A DNA stretch of 64,000 bases from positions 1 through 64,000 of the forward strand of contig CAWBTX010000001.1 in the NCBI GenBank assembly GCA_963791905.1, in the 5' to 3' direction. This document shows positions 18,605-27,868 of the stretch, one piece after another. Each line of letters opens with the position of its first letter. The first letter of the stretch is position 1. Origin of the DNA: Gaiellasilicea sp963791905. GTDB taxonomy: Bacteria > Actinomycetota > Thermoleophilia > Gaiellales > Gaiellaceae. The notes below the pieces were generated by a model that saw nothing but the letters and a program-made list of their open reading frames with translations, made no database searches and was not told where the DNA came from. Made by a program: the position numbers and the translations under genes.

Positions 18605-20286
18605 CAGTACGTCCGCTCCTGCGGCGTCCACTTCGTCATCGTCACCGGCTTCCAGTCGAGCGTCGCCTCCCCTGCTTCCCAGGTCACGAGGGTGTGCCTG
18701 AGGTAGTTCTCGTCGTCGCGGTCGGGGAAGTCGTACGGACGGGCGTGGGCCCCGCGGCTCTCCTTGCGGGCGAGTCCGCAGACGACCATGCAGTCCGCGA
18801 GCTCGAGCAGGAACTCGAGCTCGAGCGCCTGGGTCAGGTCGCTGTTGAAGACGTCGCCCTTGTCCTCGACGACGACGTGCCGGTAGCGCTCGCGGAGATC
18901 GTCGACGATCTCGCCCTGGCGGAGCATCTGCTCCTCGCGCCGGAAGACGCCGAAGTTCTCGTGCATCGTCGACGCGAGCTCGTCGCGGATCAGCCACGGC
19001 CGCTCGCCCTCGGTCCGACGGAGGAGCGTCTTGAGGTCGCGCTCGGCGTCGGAGAGCTGCGACACCGGCATCGTCACCGTCGTGTTCGCGAGCGCCCACT
19101 CCGCCGCGTGGCGCCCGGCGCGCTTGCCGTACGTGATCGTCTCCATCAGTGCGTTGCCGCCGAGCCGGTTCGCGCCGTGGACGGACACGCACGCGACCTC
19201 ACCCGCGGCGTAGAGCCCCTCGAGCGACGTCTGCCCCCAGACGTCGGTGTCGACGCCGCCCATGTGGTAATGGGCGCCCGGGCGAACGGGGATGGGCGTG
19301 TGGATCGGGTCGATGCCGGCGAAGACCTGAGACAGCTCGCGCGTCCCCGGCAGTCGCTCGATGATCTTCTCGGCGCCGAGATGGCGCAGGTCGAGCAGGA
19401 CGTTGCCATCGACGCCGCGGCCTTCGTCGATCTCCGTCTGCTCGGCGCGCGAGATGACGTCCCGCGAGGCGAGCTCCATCGCGTTCGGCGCATAGCGCTT
19501 GAGGAAGCGCTCGCCCTCGGCATTCAGGAGGTACGCGCCCTCGCCGCGGCAGCCCTCGGTGATGAGCACACCGGTCGGCGACAGCGTCGTCGGGTGGAAC
19601 TGCATCATCTCCATGTCCTTCAGCGGCACGCCGACACGCAGCGCCATGGACATGCCGTCGCCGGTGCACGAGTAGGCGTTCGTCGTGCCGACGTAGAGCC
19701 GGCCGGCGCCGCCGGTCGCGAGGATGGTGGTCTTCGCGCCGAGCGCCTTCAGCCCACCGTGCAGGAGGTCCCAGGCGATCACTCCCTGGCAGCGGTCGTC
19801 GTCGACCATGAGCCGCCAGCCGAAGTACTCCTCGTAGACGGGGATGTCGCGCTTCACGAGCTGCTCGTAGAGGACCTGGATGAGCACGTGGCCCGTGATG
19901 TCGGCCGCGTATGCCGTGCGGGGCGCGCCCGCGGCGCCGAACGGCCGCTGCGCGATCCGCCCGTCCTCGGTCCGCGAGAAGACGGCGCCCCAGTTCTCGA
20001 GCTGGTAGACGTCGTCGGGGGCCTCGTTGCAGAGGATCTCGATCGCGTCCTGGTCGCCCAGGTAGTCCGAGCCCTTGACGGTGTCGAACGAGTGCGTCTC
20101 GGGATCGTCCTCGGACGCGTTCCCGAGGGCAGCGTTAATGCCGCCTTCGGCGGCGCCGGAGTGGCTGCGTGTCGGGTGGAGCTTCGAGAGGATCGCGACG
20201 TCGGCGCCCGCGTCGTGAGCCTCGATCGCGGCGCGCATCCCGGCGCACCCGGCTCCGACCACGAGTACGTCGCGATTGGCGCTCAC
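18604..20286 (-). CDS. sdhA: Succinate dehydrogenase flavoprotein subunit
   Basis: 560 residues. The FAD-binding VLVVGAGCAGMRAAIEA opens it, then HSGAAEGGINAALGN (the FAD-histidyl region), the substrate pocket motifs FHPTTLSPTG and RGEGAYLLN, and HYHMGGV. It oxidises succinate to fumarate. The frame is open far upstream, but those codons are the mirror of the Thr-rich lipoprotein gene; GTG 20286 gives the expected N-terminus. It is the first gene of the seven-gene minus-strand operon and is divergent from the lipoprotein gene at 20348. Confidence 0.95.
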   Translation of the reverse strand: MSANRDVLVVGAGCAGMRAAIEAHDAGADVAILSKLHPTRSHSGAAEGGINAALGNASEDDPETHSFDTVKGSDYLGDQDAIEILCNEAPDDVYQLENWGAVFSRTEDGRIAQRPFGAAGAPRTAYAADITGHVLIQVLYEQLVKRDIPVYEEYFGWRLMVDDDRCQGVIAWDLLHGGLKALGAKTTILATGGAGRLYVGTTNAYSCTGDGMSMALRVGVPLKDMEMMQFHPTTLSPTGVLITEGCRGEGAYLLNAEGERFLKRYAPNAMELASRDVISRAEQTEIDEGRGVDGNVLLDLRHLGAEKIIERLPGTRELSQVFAGIDPIHTPIPVRPGAHYHMGGVDTDVWGQTSLEGLYAAGEVACVSVHGANRLGGNALMETITYGKRAGRHAAEWALANTTVTMPVSQLSDAERDLKTLLRRTEGERPWLIRDELASTMHENFGVFRREEQMLRQGEIVDDLRERYRHVVVEDKGDVFNSDLTQALELEFLLELADCMVVCGLARKESRGAHARPYDFPDRDDENYLRHTLVTWEAGEATLDWKPVTMTKWTPQERTY

Positions 20287-20311
20287 CGCGACGGACGCTA
20301 CCGAATCGCCC

Positions 20312-20340
20312 TTGGATTGCGCTCTTCCAACCGCGAGAAT
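20312..20340 (+). promoter_or_regulatory. Promoter TTGGAT-N17-GAGAAT of the Thr-rich lipoprotein
   Basis: -35 TTGGAT (20312-20317), 17-bp spacer, -10 GAGAAT (20335-20340). Transcription would start at about GTG 20348, again without a leader. Confidence 0.5.
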
Positions 20341-20347
20341 GTGCGCC

Positions 20348-20642
20348 GTGGCTCGCACCTGTCGCTGCGCCGTCCTGCTCCTGCTCGTGGTCGTGCTCGC
20401 GACGGCGTGCGGCGAGGACGACGACTCCGGCTCGGGTGGCGGCGCCACGACGACCGGGACGACAACCGGGACGACGACTGCCGCAACGACGGACACGACG
20501 ACCGGGACCACTACTGGGACGACCACCGAGACGACGACGGACACGGTCGACGACGATGACGACGGCCGTGACGACGACGGGCGCGGACGACGACGGGCCG
20601 GGCGACGACGACGGCGGCCGCGACGGGGACGACGACCCCTAG
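20348..20642 (+). CDS. Small Thr/Asp-rich lipoprotein (one frame break)
   Basis: The signal ARTCRCAVLLLLVVVLATAC has a lipobox (ATAC) followed by GEDDDSGSGGG and a long TTTGTTTGTTTAATTDTTT tract, then Asp-rich sequence. In the current frame the tail turns abruptly into Arg; removing one G in the GGGCGCGG near 20579-20586 restores an Asp/Gly tail ending RDGDDDP and a TAG at 20640-20642. That composition continuity argues for the repair. A low-complexity, acidic, probably cell-surface protein; function unknown. It ends in a CTAG shared with the small gene on the other strand. Confidence 0.6.
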
Positions 20643-20773
20643 GTCTTTGCGGGCGGCTCACCCGGACGATCTCGAGTCGCCGCCAGGGCGCGAAGTGCCT
20701 CGAGGATCGCCAGGTAGCGATGGATCTCCCTGATCAGGGCCTCGACCTCTGCTGACCGCGGCCGCTCCTGCAC
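20639..20773 (-). CDS. 44-residue protein with the EIxRYLAxxEAxR helix
   Basis: GTG 20773 to TAG 20639 reads QERPRSAEVEALIREIHRYL followed by AILEALRALAATRDR and a Pro-rich end. It begins 16 nt after the metallopeptidase stop, so it is probably cotranscribed. The helix is closely similar to the N-terminal helix of the protein at 21840-22324 (VDELVREIERYLAVVEAFR). The stop overlaps the stop of the convergent lipoprotein in CCTAGG. Function unknown. Confidence 0.5.
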   Translation of the reverse strand: MQERPRSAEVEALIREIHRYLAILEALRALAATRDRPGEPPAKT

Positions 20774-20788
20774 GCGCCGGCCGGCTCT

Positions 20789-21827
20789 CTAGGGACGCGT
20801 GACGGTGAGGTGAAAGGAGCCGGGGGCCTGCGCGGCGGTCACACGCAGGGTGAGTCGGCGTTGCCCGCAGACGGTGAACGAGAGCCTGCGCGTCGAAGGT
20901 CCCGCCCAGAGGCCGCGGGCGAGCACGCGACCTTCCGGCGAAAGCAGTTCGAGCGTGTCGAGCCGCCCGCGCGGCAGCCGCAGCTCGGCCGTCAGCAGTC
21001 CGTCGAGCGGGGTCGCCACCGGAATGAGCCGGCGCTGTGGCCGGCCGCGCTCGAACCGGCCTGCGAGGGCCGTCCTCACGGGGGCAGTCCACGGCTTCGT
21101 AACGTCGTCCTCGGCCGCGTGAAGCGCAGCGGCGTCCGGAATGAAGCTGTCGTCGACGATCGCCCACGTGAGCGCGGCGATGCCGCTACGGCGCTCGTCG
21201 AGCACACGGTAGACCTCGGCCCACGCCTCTCCCGGATGTCGCTCGTAGTCCTCGTTCGAGTCGGGAAACGCCGTGCCGGCGGCCGCGCGGGCGCAGATGC
21301 CGGCCTGCGACGCCCAGCGCTTCGGTCCCCAGTCGAGTGCGAGCCAGGGCGGATTCGCCCGACTCGCCGCGACGTGGTGGCCGTACTCGTGGCGCGCGAG
21401 CTCCTCTGGGGTCTTGCCGCCGAAGAGCTCGCCGGAGGTGACGAGGACGCCGTCGCCGTAACAGGCGAACGCCTGGAGCCCGCACTCGGCGAGCACGTCG
21501 AGAGGCGTGCCGATCCGAACCGTGACGGTCGCCAGCTCGTGCCCGTGCACGAGGCGTGCGAAGAAGTCCGCCCACGCCTGCGCGGAGACCGCCTCCGGCG
21601 CGTAGGCGTCCGAGACCTCGATGCGCACGTGCTCGCCCGTCGCCGCCGTGTAGGTGCCGCCCCTCCACGAGCTGGAGCGAGCTCCCGAGACCGCACCGTG
21701 CTCGCCGATGCGGAGCATGAGGTCGGCGCCGGAGCGGGGCCCGGGAGCCCCCACTCCCGGTGCCCCGCCCCCACCGACCCCTCCCCCCAGCGCGAGAGCG
21801 GCGAGATCCGATCGCGAGCCTGCGCAC
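20789..21827 (-). CDS. Secreted zinc metallopeptidase-like protein (HEYGH)
   Basis: About 345 residues. The catalytic zinc motif is ELARHEYGHHVAASR (HExxH), with a later Glu in GEAWAEVYRVLDE as likely third ligand, and a C-terminal beta domain (LDGLLTAELRLPRGRLDTLE to FHLTVTRP) like secreted-protease appendages. GTG 21827 reads MRRLAIGSR and, after a likely lost or gained base near 21800, LAALALGGGVGG, which together look like a signal peptide. If the break is real the start is later. Substrate unknown. Confidence 0.55.
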
Positions 21828-21839
21828 GATCGTCCGTCC

Positions 21840-22324
21840 TCAGCGCACGCAAACGGCGTAGACGCTGCCGTTCTGCGCTCCTGGCGCGTCGCTCGACACG
21901 ACGACGTAGGTCCGCCAGCCGGCGCCGTCGCCGGTCGGACGGGTGTCCCAGGTGTACGCGTAGCCGTTCGGGTCTTCGAAGCCGCCGCTGACGGCCCGCT
22001 GGCCCGCATCGCACATCACGGCGAAGTCGTTGCGGCCGCCCGGGCCGAGCGACCACTGGGTCGAGTTGACCGTCACAAGGCCGGCCGCCGAGCTCGCCGG
22101 CCCCGGCCGCTGCGCGGCGCTGGCCGCGATCGAGTCGGCCGTCTGGCCGCCGAGCTTCTTCGAGTTGTCCGCTGTGAGCGCTCGCTTGGCGAGCGGCCGA
22201 CGATGCAGCCTTCGGCGCGGAAGGCCTCGACGACGGCGAGGTAGCGCTCGATCTCGCGCACCAGCTCGTCGACGTCGATGGTTTCGATGGTGTCCACACG
22301 GCGATGGTCGGCAAGGGCGCTCAC
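21840..22324 (-). CDS. Helix plus secreted-type C-terminal domain protein (one frame break)
   Basis: GTG 22324 reads SALADHRRVDTIETIDVDEL then VREIERYLAVVEAFRAEGC. After a frame change near 22195 the protein continues LTADNSKKLGGQTADSIAAS and ends in a Gly/Trp-rich domain with NDFAVMCDAGQRAVSGGFED and TRPTGDGAGWRTYVVVSS. The ADNxKKxGG and AVSGG pieces recur in actinobacterial surface or exported proteins of unknown role. No clear signal peptide. It begins 41 nt after the Delta-60 protein gene on the same strand. Confidence 0.5.
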
Positions 22325-22365
22325 GCGGCACTCATCCGCCGGTCATCGGCACCCGGAGGGGCCGA

Positions 22366-23955
22366 TTACCGCCTCCTGCCGCGACTCACGACGAGGGCGA
22401 CCTGGCCGCCTGCGCGGAGGCGCGCACCGGCCCGCGGCGTCTGCCGGATGACGCGTCCGGTGGCGACCGACGCGGAGGACAGGCGGCTGACGCGTCCGAC
22501 CCTGCAGCCGGCGCGACGAAGTGCGTCGCGGGCGCCCGTCAGCAGCTTGCCGCGGACGTTCGGCACGAGGCACGGCCGTGCGGCGGCAGGCGGCGGCGGT
22601 GGCGTCACCGGCGGCGGAGGGGGGCGCGACGACCGGTGGTGAGGAGGAGGAGGAGGAGGAGGAGGAGGAGGCGGCGGACGAGGCGGAGGCGGAGCGCCGT
22701 CCGCCAGATACCGAGCGACCACGAAGTCGCACGAGCACGGACCGGTGGGTGTGATCGGGCCACTGAGGCCGGCGGCAACGGCCCTGCCGTCGGGCAGAAG
22801 CGCGAGACCCGCGAGATACTCGTGCGCACCCAGATCGAGGATGGAAACGCCGTCCTGGCTGAAGCTCTCGTCGTTCGTCCCGTTCGATCGCAGCTGGGTC
22901 AGAACGAAGTTGCCCAACGTCGCGTCGACGTTGCTCGTGCCCGCAACGAGGATCCGACCATCGGCGCGCAGCCCGAGCCCCCGCGCGGAGTCGCCGCGCA
23001 CACGCGCGATCCCGCCCGTGCCGAAGGTCGCGTCGAGCCGACCATCCGAGACATAGCGCACCACCGGGACGGAGTCGAAGCCGGATGTCCCGGCGACGAG
23101 GATGCTCCCGTCAGGCTGTACCGCCAGGGTCGAGGCGATGTCGAAATCGGTGCCGAGGTCAGTGACCACGGTGCCACCGGTCCCAAACGTTGCATCGAGG
23201 TCGCCGTCTGCCTCGTAGCGGGCGAGTGCGAAGTCCCGGCACATGGGTGTGCACCCCGCGGCCCCTGCGAGCACGATTCCGCCGGTGGGCTGGAGCGCCA
23301 TCGCCCACGCGACGCTGCCGCCGAGCGGCGTCTCGACCGAGCCTCCGGTGCCGAAGGCCGGATCGAGCACCCCGCCGGCACTGAACCGCGTGAGGAGGAA
23401 GGCGGCGCCCGTTCCGCCCGCAGCGAGGATGGAGCCGTCGGGCTTGACGGCGACCGCGCTGGCGAACCCGGCTCCCGGACGGACGGCCACTCCCCCGGAG
23501 CCGAAGCTCGGGTCGAGCGCACCGAAGGTCGTGTACCGGGCGACGAAGAGGGAGCCGCCGATCGAGCCTGCTGCGAGGATCCGTCCGTCCGGCTGGATTG
23601 CCACAGCGCCCGCCTGATCTCGGAAGGGGGACAGGTCGGTGGTCACGCGGCCGTCCCCGTCGAACGTGGTATCGAGACTCCCGTCGACGTTGAAGCGCGC
23701 CAATGCGATCTGGTCGGGGTCGAAGTTCGTCGTGTCGACGTTGCGGCCGCCGGCGAGGACGACCTTGCCGTCGGGCTGGACCGCCAACGCATCGGCTTGG
23801 TCGTCCGTGCCCCCGAAGTCGGCGAGCGCGAATCCGTCGCCGTCGAACGTCGGATCCAGATCGGCTGACGCCGACAGCGCCGCCGGAACGAGCACCAGCA
23901 TGAGGATGCCGACCAGGGCGAGCCCTCTCGGCCTGTTGTGTGCCCACACTTCCAT
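22366..23955 (-). CDS. Secreted Delta-60 repeat protein with C-terminal PASTA domain
   Basis: 529 residues. A signal peptide (LALVGILMLVLVPAALSASA) leads into about seven copies of a repeat of roughly 55-60 residues with the pattern LDxTFGTGG...ALQPDGxILVAG...ARYxxDGxLD, the Delta-60 repeat that forms a beta-propeller-like array. A Pro-rich spacer of about 45 residues follows, then a PASTA-like domain (LVPNVRGKLLTGARDALRRA). Probably cell-wall associated; PASTA domains bind muropeptides in kinases and PBPs. ATG 23955 has a good ribosome site (GGGGAGG). It is divergent from the BTAD regulator. Confidence 0.85.
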   Translation of the reverse strand: MEVWAHNRPRGLALVGILMLVLVPAALSASADLDPTFDGDGFALADFGGTDDQADALAVQPDGKVVLAGGRNVDTTNFDPDQIALARFNVDGSLDTTFDGDGRVTTDLSPFRDQAGAVAIQPDGRILAAGSIGGSLFVARYTTFGALDPSFGSGGVAVRPGAGFASAVAVKPDGSILAAGGTGAAFLLTRFSAGGVLDPAFGTGGSVETPLGGSVAWAMALQPTGGIVLAGAAGCTPMCRDFALARYEADGDLDATFGTGGTVVTDLGTDFDIASTLAVQPDGSILVAGTSGFDSVPVVRYVSDGRLDATFGTGGIARVRGDSARGLGLRADGRILVAGTSNVDATLGNFVLTQLRSNGTNDESFSQDGVSILDLGAHEYLAGLALLPDGRAVAAGLSGPITPTGPCSCDFVVARYLADGAPPPPRPPPPPPPPPPPPHHRSSRPPPPPVTPPPPPAAARPCLVPNVRGKLLTGARDALRRAGCRVGRVSRLSSASVATGRVIRQTPRAGARLRAGGQVALVVSRGRRR

Positions 23956-24020
23956 TTCCTCGTCCTCCCCTTCTCGAGCGCCAGCGGGGTGGGCCCCCGC
24001 CTGCGCCGAGGATGCGCGCC

Positions 24021-24052
24021 CGCTCTCACGCCGCTCTCACGCGCCGCTCACG
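24021..24052 (+). promoter_or_regulatory. Three direct repeats CGCT(CT)CACG with 11-bp spacing
   Basis: CGCTCTCACG at 24021-24030 and 24032-24041, then CGCTCACG at 24045-24052. The 11-bp step places copies on one face of the helix. BTAD regulators of the SARP type bind direct repeats with this spacing, and such a regulator gene starts 43 bp downstream, so autoregulation is a fair inference. Confidence 0.45.
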
Positions 24053-24082
24053 CGCAGGCTGGCTTCGGCTCGTTGCCGGTGT

Positions 24083-24088
24083 TAGAAC
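24083..24088 (+). promoter_or_regulatory. -10-like box TAGAAC of the BTAD regulator
   Basis: TAGAAC ends exactly 6 nt before GTG 24095. Confidence 0.35.
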
Positions 24089-24094
24089 GCGTCA

Positions 24095-27000
24095 GTGGAG
24101 ATCCGTCTCTTCGGGCCGCTCGAGGTGCGTGTGGGCAGCGAGCAACTGCCGCTGCGGCGACGGCAGCAGCGGTCCCTGCTCGCCGTTCTCGCGCTGCAGG
24201 TGGGTGAGGTCGTCTCGACCGACCGGCTGATCGAGGATCTCTGGGGCGGTTCCGCGCCGCGGTCGGCGCTGGGTTCGTTGCAGAACACGGTCTCGGCGCT
24301 GCGCGGCGTCCTCGGCGCCGAGATCGTCGTGACCCAGCCGCCGGGCTACCGCCTTGCCCTGGCGCGGGAGGCGGTCGACGTGCTTCGCTTCGAGGACCTG
24401 GTTCGATCGGCCCGCCGGGCGGAGCCGGCGGAGCGCGCGTCGCTGCTGCGGGAGGCGCTCGCGCTCTGGCGCGGTGAGCCGCTCGCCGATCTCGCGTTCG
24501 AGCCCTTCGCCGACGCCGAGATCGCCCGGCTGGAGGAGTTGCGTGTGAGCGCGGTCGAGGACCGCGTTGACGCGGATCTCGCCCTCGGTCAGCACGCCGA
24601 GATCGTTGCCGAGCTCGAGGCGCTCGTGGCGAGTCATCCACTGCGCGAGCGGTTGCGAGGCCAGTTGATGGTGGCGCTCTACCGCTGCGGCCGGCAGGCG
24701 GAGGCGCTCGAGGTCTATCGCGCCGCTCGGTTGGCGCTCTCCGATGAGCTCGGCCTCGATCCGTCGCCGGAGCTGCAGGAGTTGGAGCGCAAGGTGCTGC
24801 GCCAGGATCCCGAGCTGGCGCCGCCTGCGTTCGTGGCCGGTGCGTTCGTGCCGCCGCCGGCCGAGCGCCGGCTGGTGACGGTGCTGGCGGGGGTGCCGAC
24901 GGCGGAGGAGGAGCCGGAGGCGCTGCGCCGCGCGCTCGACGAGCTACTCGCGCGGACGCAGGCCGTGCTGGCCCGTCACGGTGGAGAGCTGGAGCGGTTC
25001 GGCCCGGAGGGCTTCGTGGCGACGTTCGGCGGAGCGGCGGCGCGCGACGACGACGCGGTCCGCGCCGTCCGGGCCGCGATCGAGCTCGAGCTCTCGGCCG
25101 GAGTCGCGACCGGCGAGGTGGTCGCGGGCGCCGGCGCGGTCGTCAGCCGCGCGGCGAGGCTTGCCCGCGACGGCGGCGTCCGCCTTGACGCACGCACGCA
25201 CGAGGTCGTGCGCGACGCGGTCGTGGTGGAGGCAGAGGACGACGCGTTTCGGGTGCTGGAGCTGGATCCGACCGCCGAGGGGTGGGCGCGCCGCCTCGAC
25301 GCGCCCCTGGTTGGCCGCGGCGCGGAGCTCGCGCAACTCGAAGCAGCCGTCGCGTCAGCCCGAGGAGACGGCCGCTGCCGTGCGCTGACGGTGCTCGGCG
25401 AGCCGGGCATCGGCAAGACGCGGCTGGCGCGCGAGCTGGCGCTGCGGCTCGGCGCGCATGCCGACGTGCTCGTTGGGCGTTGCCTGCCGCAGGGCGAGGG
25501 CGCGACCTTTCTGCCGCTTCTCGCCGCGCTCGACCGCGCCGACGCTGAGCGCACGCTCGCGGGCGATCCCGACGCCGAGCTCGTGCTCGCACGCCTGGCC
25601 GCGCTCGCCGAGGACTCCGAGGGCGCCTCGCTCGGCGAGGCCTACTGGGCGGTGCGGCGGCTGCTCGAGGCGCTCGGCCGGACGCAAACCGTGCTCCTCG
25701 TCCTGGACGACATTCACTGGGCGGAGCCGGCGCTCCTCGATCTCGTCGACTACCTCGCCGACCGCGCCGAGTCCCCGATCCTCGTCCTCTGCCTCGCGCG
25801 GCCCGAGCTCGAGCGGGCGCTCGGCGAGACGATCATGCTCGGCCCACTCGCCCCCGATGACACACGCGCCGTCGTCGCCGGCACGGCGGCGCTACCCGAG
25901 CAGACGCAGGAGCGGATCGTCGAGCTCGCCGAGGGCAACGCGCTCTACGCCGAGCAGCTCGCGGTCTTCGCAGCCGAGGGCGGCGAGGGGCTTCCGCCCA
26001 CGCTCGAGGCAGTGCTCGCGAGCCGCCTCGGCCGCATCGACCCGGCCGAACGAGGGGTGCTCCAGCGGGCGGCAGTGGTCGGCCGCGAGTTCTCCCGCGA
26101 CGCGGTCGCCGCCCTCGCCGAGGACGACGTCGTTCGCCATCTGCTCGCGCTCTCGCGCAGCGGGCTCGTCCACCCAGCTCCGGGCGCCGACCCCGGCGAC
26201 GACGCCTACACCTTTCACCACGTCCTCCTGCGCGACGCCGCCTACACCAGCCTGACCAAGGCCGACCGCGCCGAACTCCATCAGCGCTGCGCCGCCTGGC
26301 TCGACCGCGACGGCCGCGGCGACGACGTCATCGCCGGCTACCACCTCGAGCAGGCCGCCCTCCTCCGACGCGAGCTCGGCGAAGACGCCGACGAGCTCGC
26401 GGCAACGGCCGGCGACCGGCTCGGCGAGGCCGGCATGCGAGTCTGGCGAACGAACGATCCCGCAGCCGCCTCGGGCCTGCTCGGCCGAGCCGTCTCCCTC
26501 CTGTCCCCGGGCGCCCTCCGGGCGGAGCTGATCTGGGAGCAGTCGCTCGCACTCCGACTTCGAGATCGAGCTGCCGACGCCGATACGGCGCTCGCCCGAG
26601 CCGAAGAAGAGGGGCTAGCGGTGGGCGCGCGAGCGATCGTGGCGCGGGCGGTCGCGGAGCGCACCCATGCGATGCTCTTGAGCGGCGAGCTCGCGCTAGA
26701 CCAAGCCGTCGCGCACTTCGAGGGGGCGCTGAGCACACTCGCCGCGGAGCGCGACGAGAGAGGGCTCGGACGGGCCGAGCTCCTGGCCGGTTCCGTGCAC
26801 TGGTTCGCCGGCAACCTTGCCGACGCGGCGGTGACGGCCGAGCGAGCGTGGGCGCACTACTCGGCAGCAGGCTTCTCCCCCGCAGGCTGCATCAGCACGC
26901 ACGCGGAGGCCCTCTACCACGGCAGCACGACGGTCGAGGCGGGAACCGCGAGATGCATCGAGCTCCTCGAGACGGCGCCCGACCGAATGACGCAGGCGAA

Positions 27001-27617
27001 TGTCACGACGGTGCTCGGGGGGTTCCGCGGGCTCGCCGGCGCCGTCACCGAAGCACGCGATCTCCTCGATCATGCACGCGAGTTGTACGACGACCTCGGC
27101 AGCAGCCGCGGCGGGTTTGATGATCTGGACGCCGTACCGCGTCGACGCCGAAGCCCTCAGCGGCGAGCTCGACGCCGCGATCTCGTTTGCGCGCGACAAC
27201 GTCGAGACGCTCATCGCGCTCGGTGAGCGGGGCTATTCGAGCGTCCGTGCGCTCCGCCTCGCGGATCTGCTCCTCTGCCAGGGCGACGAGGAGGCGGCGG
27301 ACCGCTACCTGACCGTCGCGGAGCGAGACGCGTTGCCGTCGGATGTCGTCGCGCAGTTCCTCCGGCGCGGCATGCGCGCGAGAATGCTCGCGCGCTCGGG
27401 TGACGTCGCGGCCGGGGAGGCAATGGCCCGGGACGGCGTCCGGCTCGCGTCGCTGACCGACGAGCTGTGCGCCCGCGCCCGCGCTCATTTCGCTCTGGCC
27501 GAGGTGCTCGAGTTGGCGGGTGAGCGATCCGCAGCAGCAGCCGAGGACGGCGTCGGGCGCGAGTTGTTGCTCCTGAAAGGGGCGAAAGGAGCTCTCGTGG
27601 GAGCTCCCTTCGCCTAG
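24095..27617 (+). CDS. Large BTAD-type regulator with degenerate cyclase and ATPase domains (one frame break)
   Basis: About 1170 residues. Order: a winged-helix DNA-binding domain (EIRLFGPLEVRVGSEQLPLR), a BTAD domain (to about residue 245, LSDELGLDPSPELQELERKV), a region like a class III nucleotide cyclase with no full catalytic set (about 255-400, FGPEGFVATFGG, GVATGEVVAG), an ATPase with Walker A GEPGIGKT (about residue 435) and Walker B VLLVLDDIHWAEP, then TPR-like helices. SARP/AfsR-like proteins of this kind control secondary metabolism or stress genes. Near 27115 the frame shifts by one base and the last 165 residues continue (ALSGELDAAISFARDNVETL to GAPFA). GTG 24095 fits the promoter box. 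Confidence 0.8.
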
Positions 27618-27628
27618 CCCGCCGGGGA

Positions 27629-27679
27629 TCAGCCCCCTCCGCCGGGACCACCGCCACTCGGCATATGACGCTTCTGCAT
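27629..27679 (-). CDS. Candidate 16-residue peptide gene
   Basis: ATG 27679 encodes QKRHMPSGGGPGGGG after Met, then TGA. Its ribosome site reads AGAAAGGAGGTG, a complete match to the complement of the 16S rRNA 3' tail, and it lies in a perfect hairpin (27679-27704). Nothing in the peptide is a known motif. I list it because such an SD is rarely random, but a peptide this small cannot be proved from sequence. Confidence 0.3.
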   Translation of the reverse strand: MQKRHMPSGGGPGGGG

Positions 27680-27704
27680 GGCGCACCTCCTTTCTGGTGC
27701 GCCA
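27679..27704 (-). promoter_or_regulatory. Hairpin that hides a perfect Shine-Dalgarno
   Basis: On the minus strand, TGGCGCACC and GGTGCGCCA form a 9-bp stem around loop AGAAAGGA; the stem includes GG of the GGAGG core and ends at the ATG. Folding would hide the ribosome site from the start codon, as in translational switches. On the plus strand the loop copies the 16S 3' tail. Confidence 0.4.
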
Positions 27705-27740
27705 CGCTCGAAGGGAGCTCAAACAGCAGGCTCACGCCCC

Positions 27741-27753
27741 GCCAACGGTTGGC
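27741..27753. repeat. Palindrome GCCAACGGTTGGC
   Basis: A perfect 6-bp inverted repeat about one single base, located 37 bp beyond the hidden-SD hairpin, where a minus-strand promoter for the small peptide would lie. It is operator-like. Confidence 0.35.
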
Positions 27754-27868
27754 TAATGAGTGGGCCCCGCCTCGCGCCCCGCTCGTCAGGGAACTGGAAC
27801 GGCGCACGGCTGCGCCCGCGGGCACCCCGAAGGGCGGTCGGTGAGCGCGGCGGAGCTGCTAGGGGCTG
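27754..27868. other. Non-coding gap
   Basis: GC-rich sequence between the palindrome and the membrane-protein gene; I see no gene or repeat here. Confidence 0.4.

Noticed and set aside
18604..20661. Long N-terminal extension of sdhA to 20661
   Set aside because: The extra codons are the mirror image of the Thr-rich lipoprotein gene (poly-Val) and have no flavoprotein similarity.
20274..24020. Long plus-strand frames opposite the metallopeptidase and Delta-60 genes
   Set aside because: Arg/Pro-rich antisense reading of real minus-strand genes.
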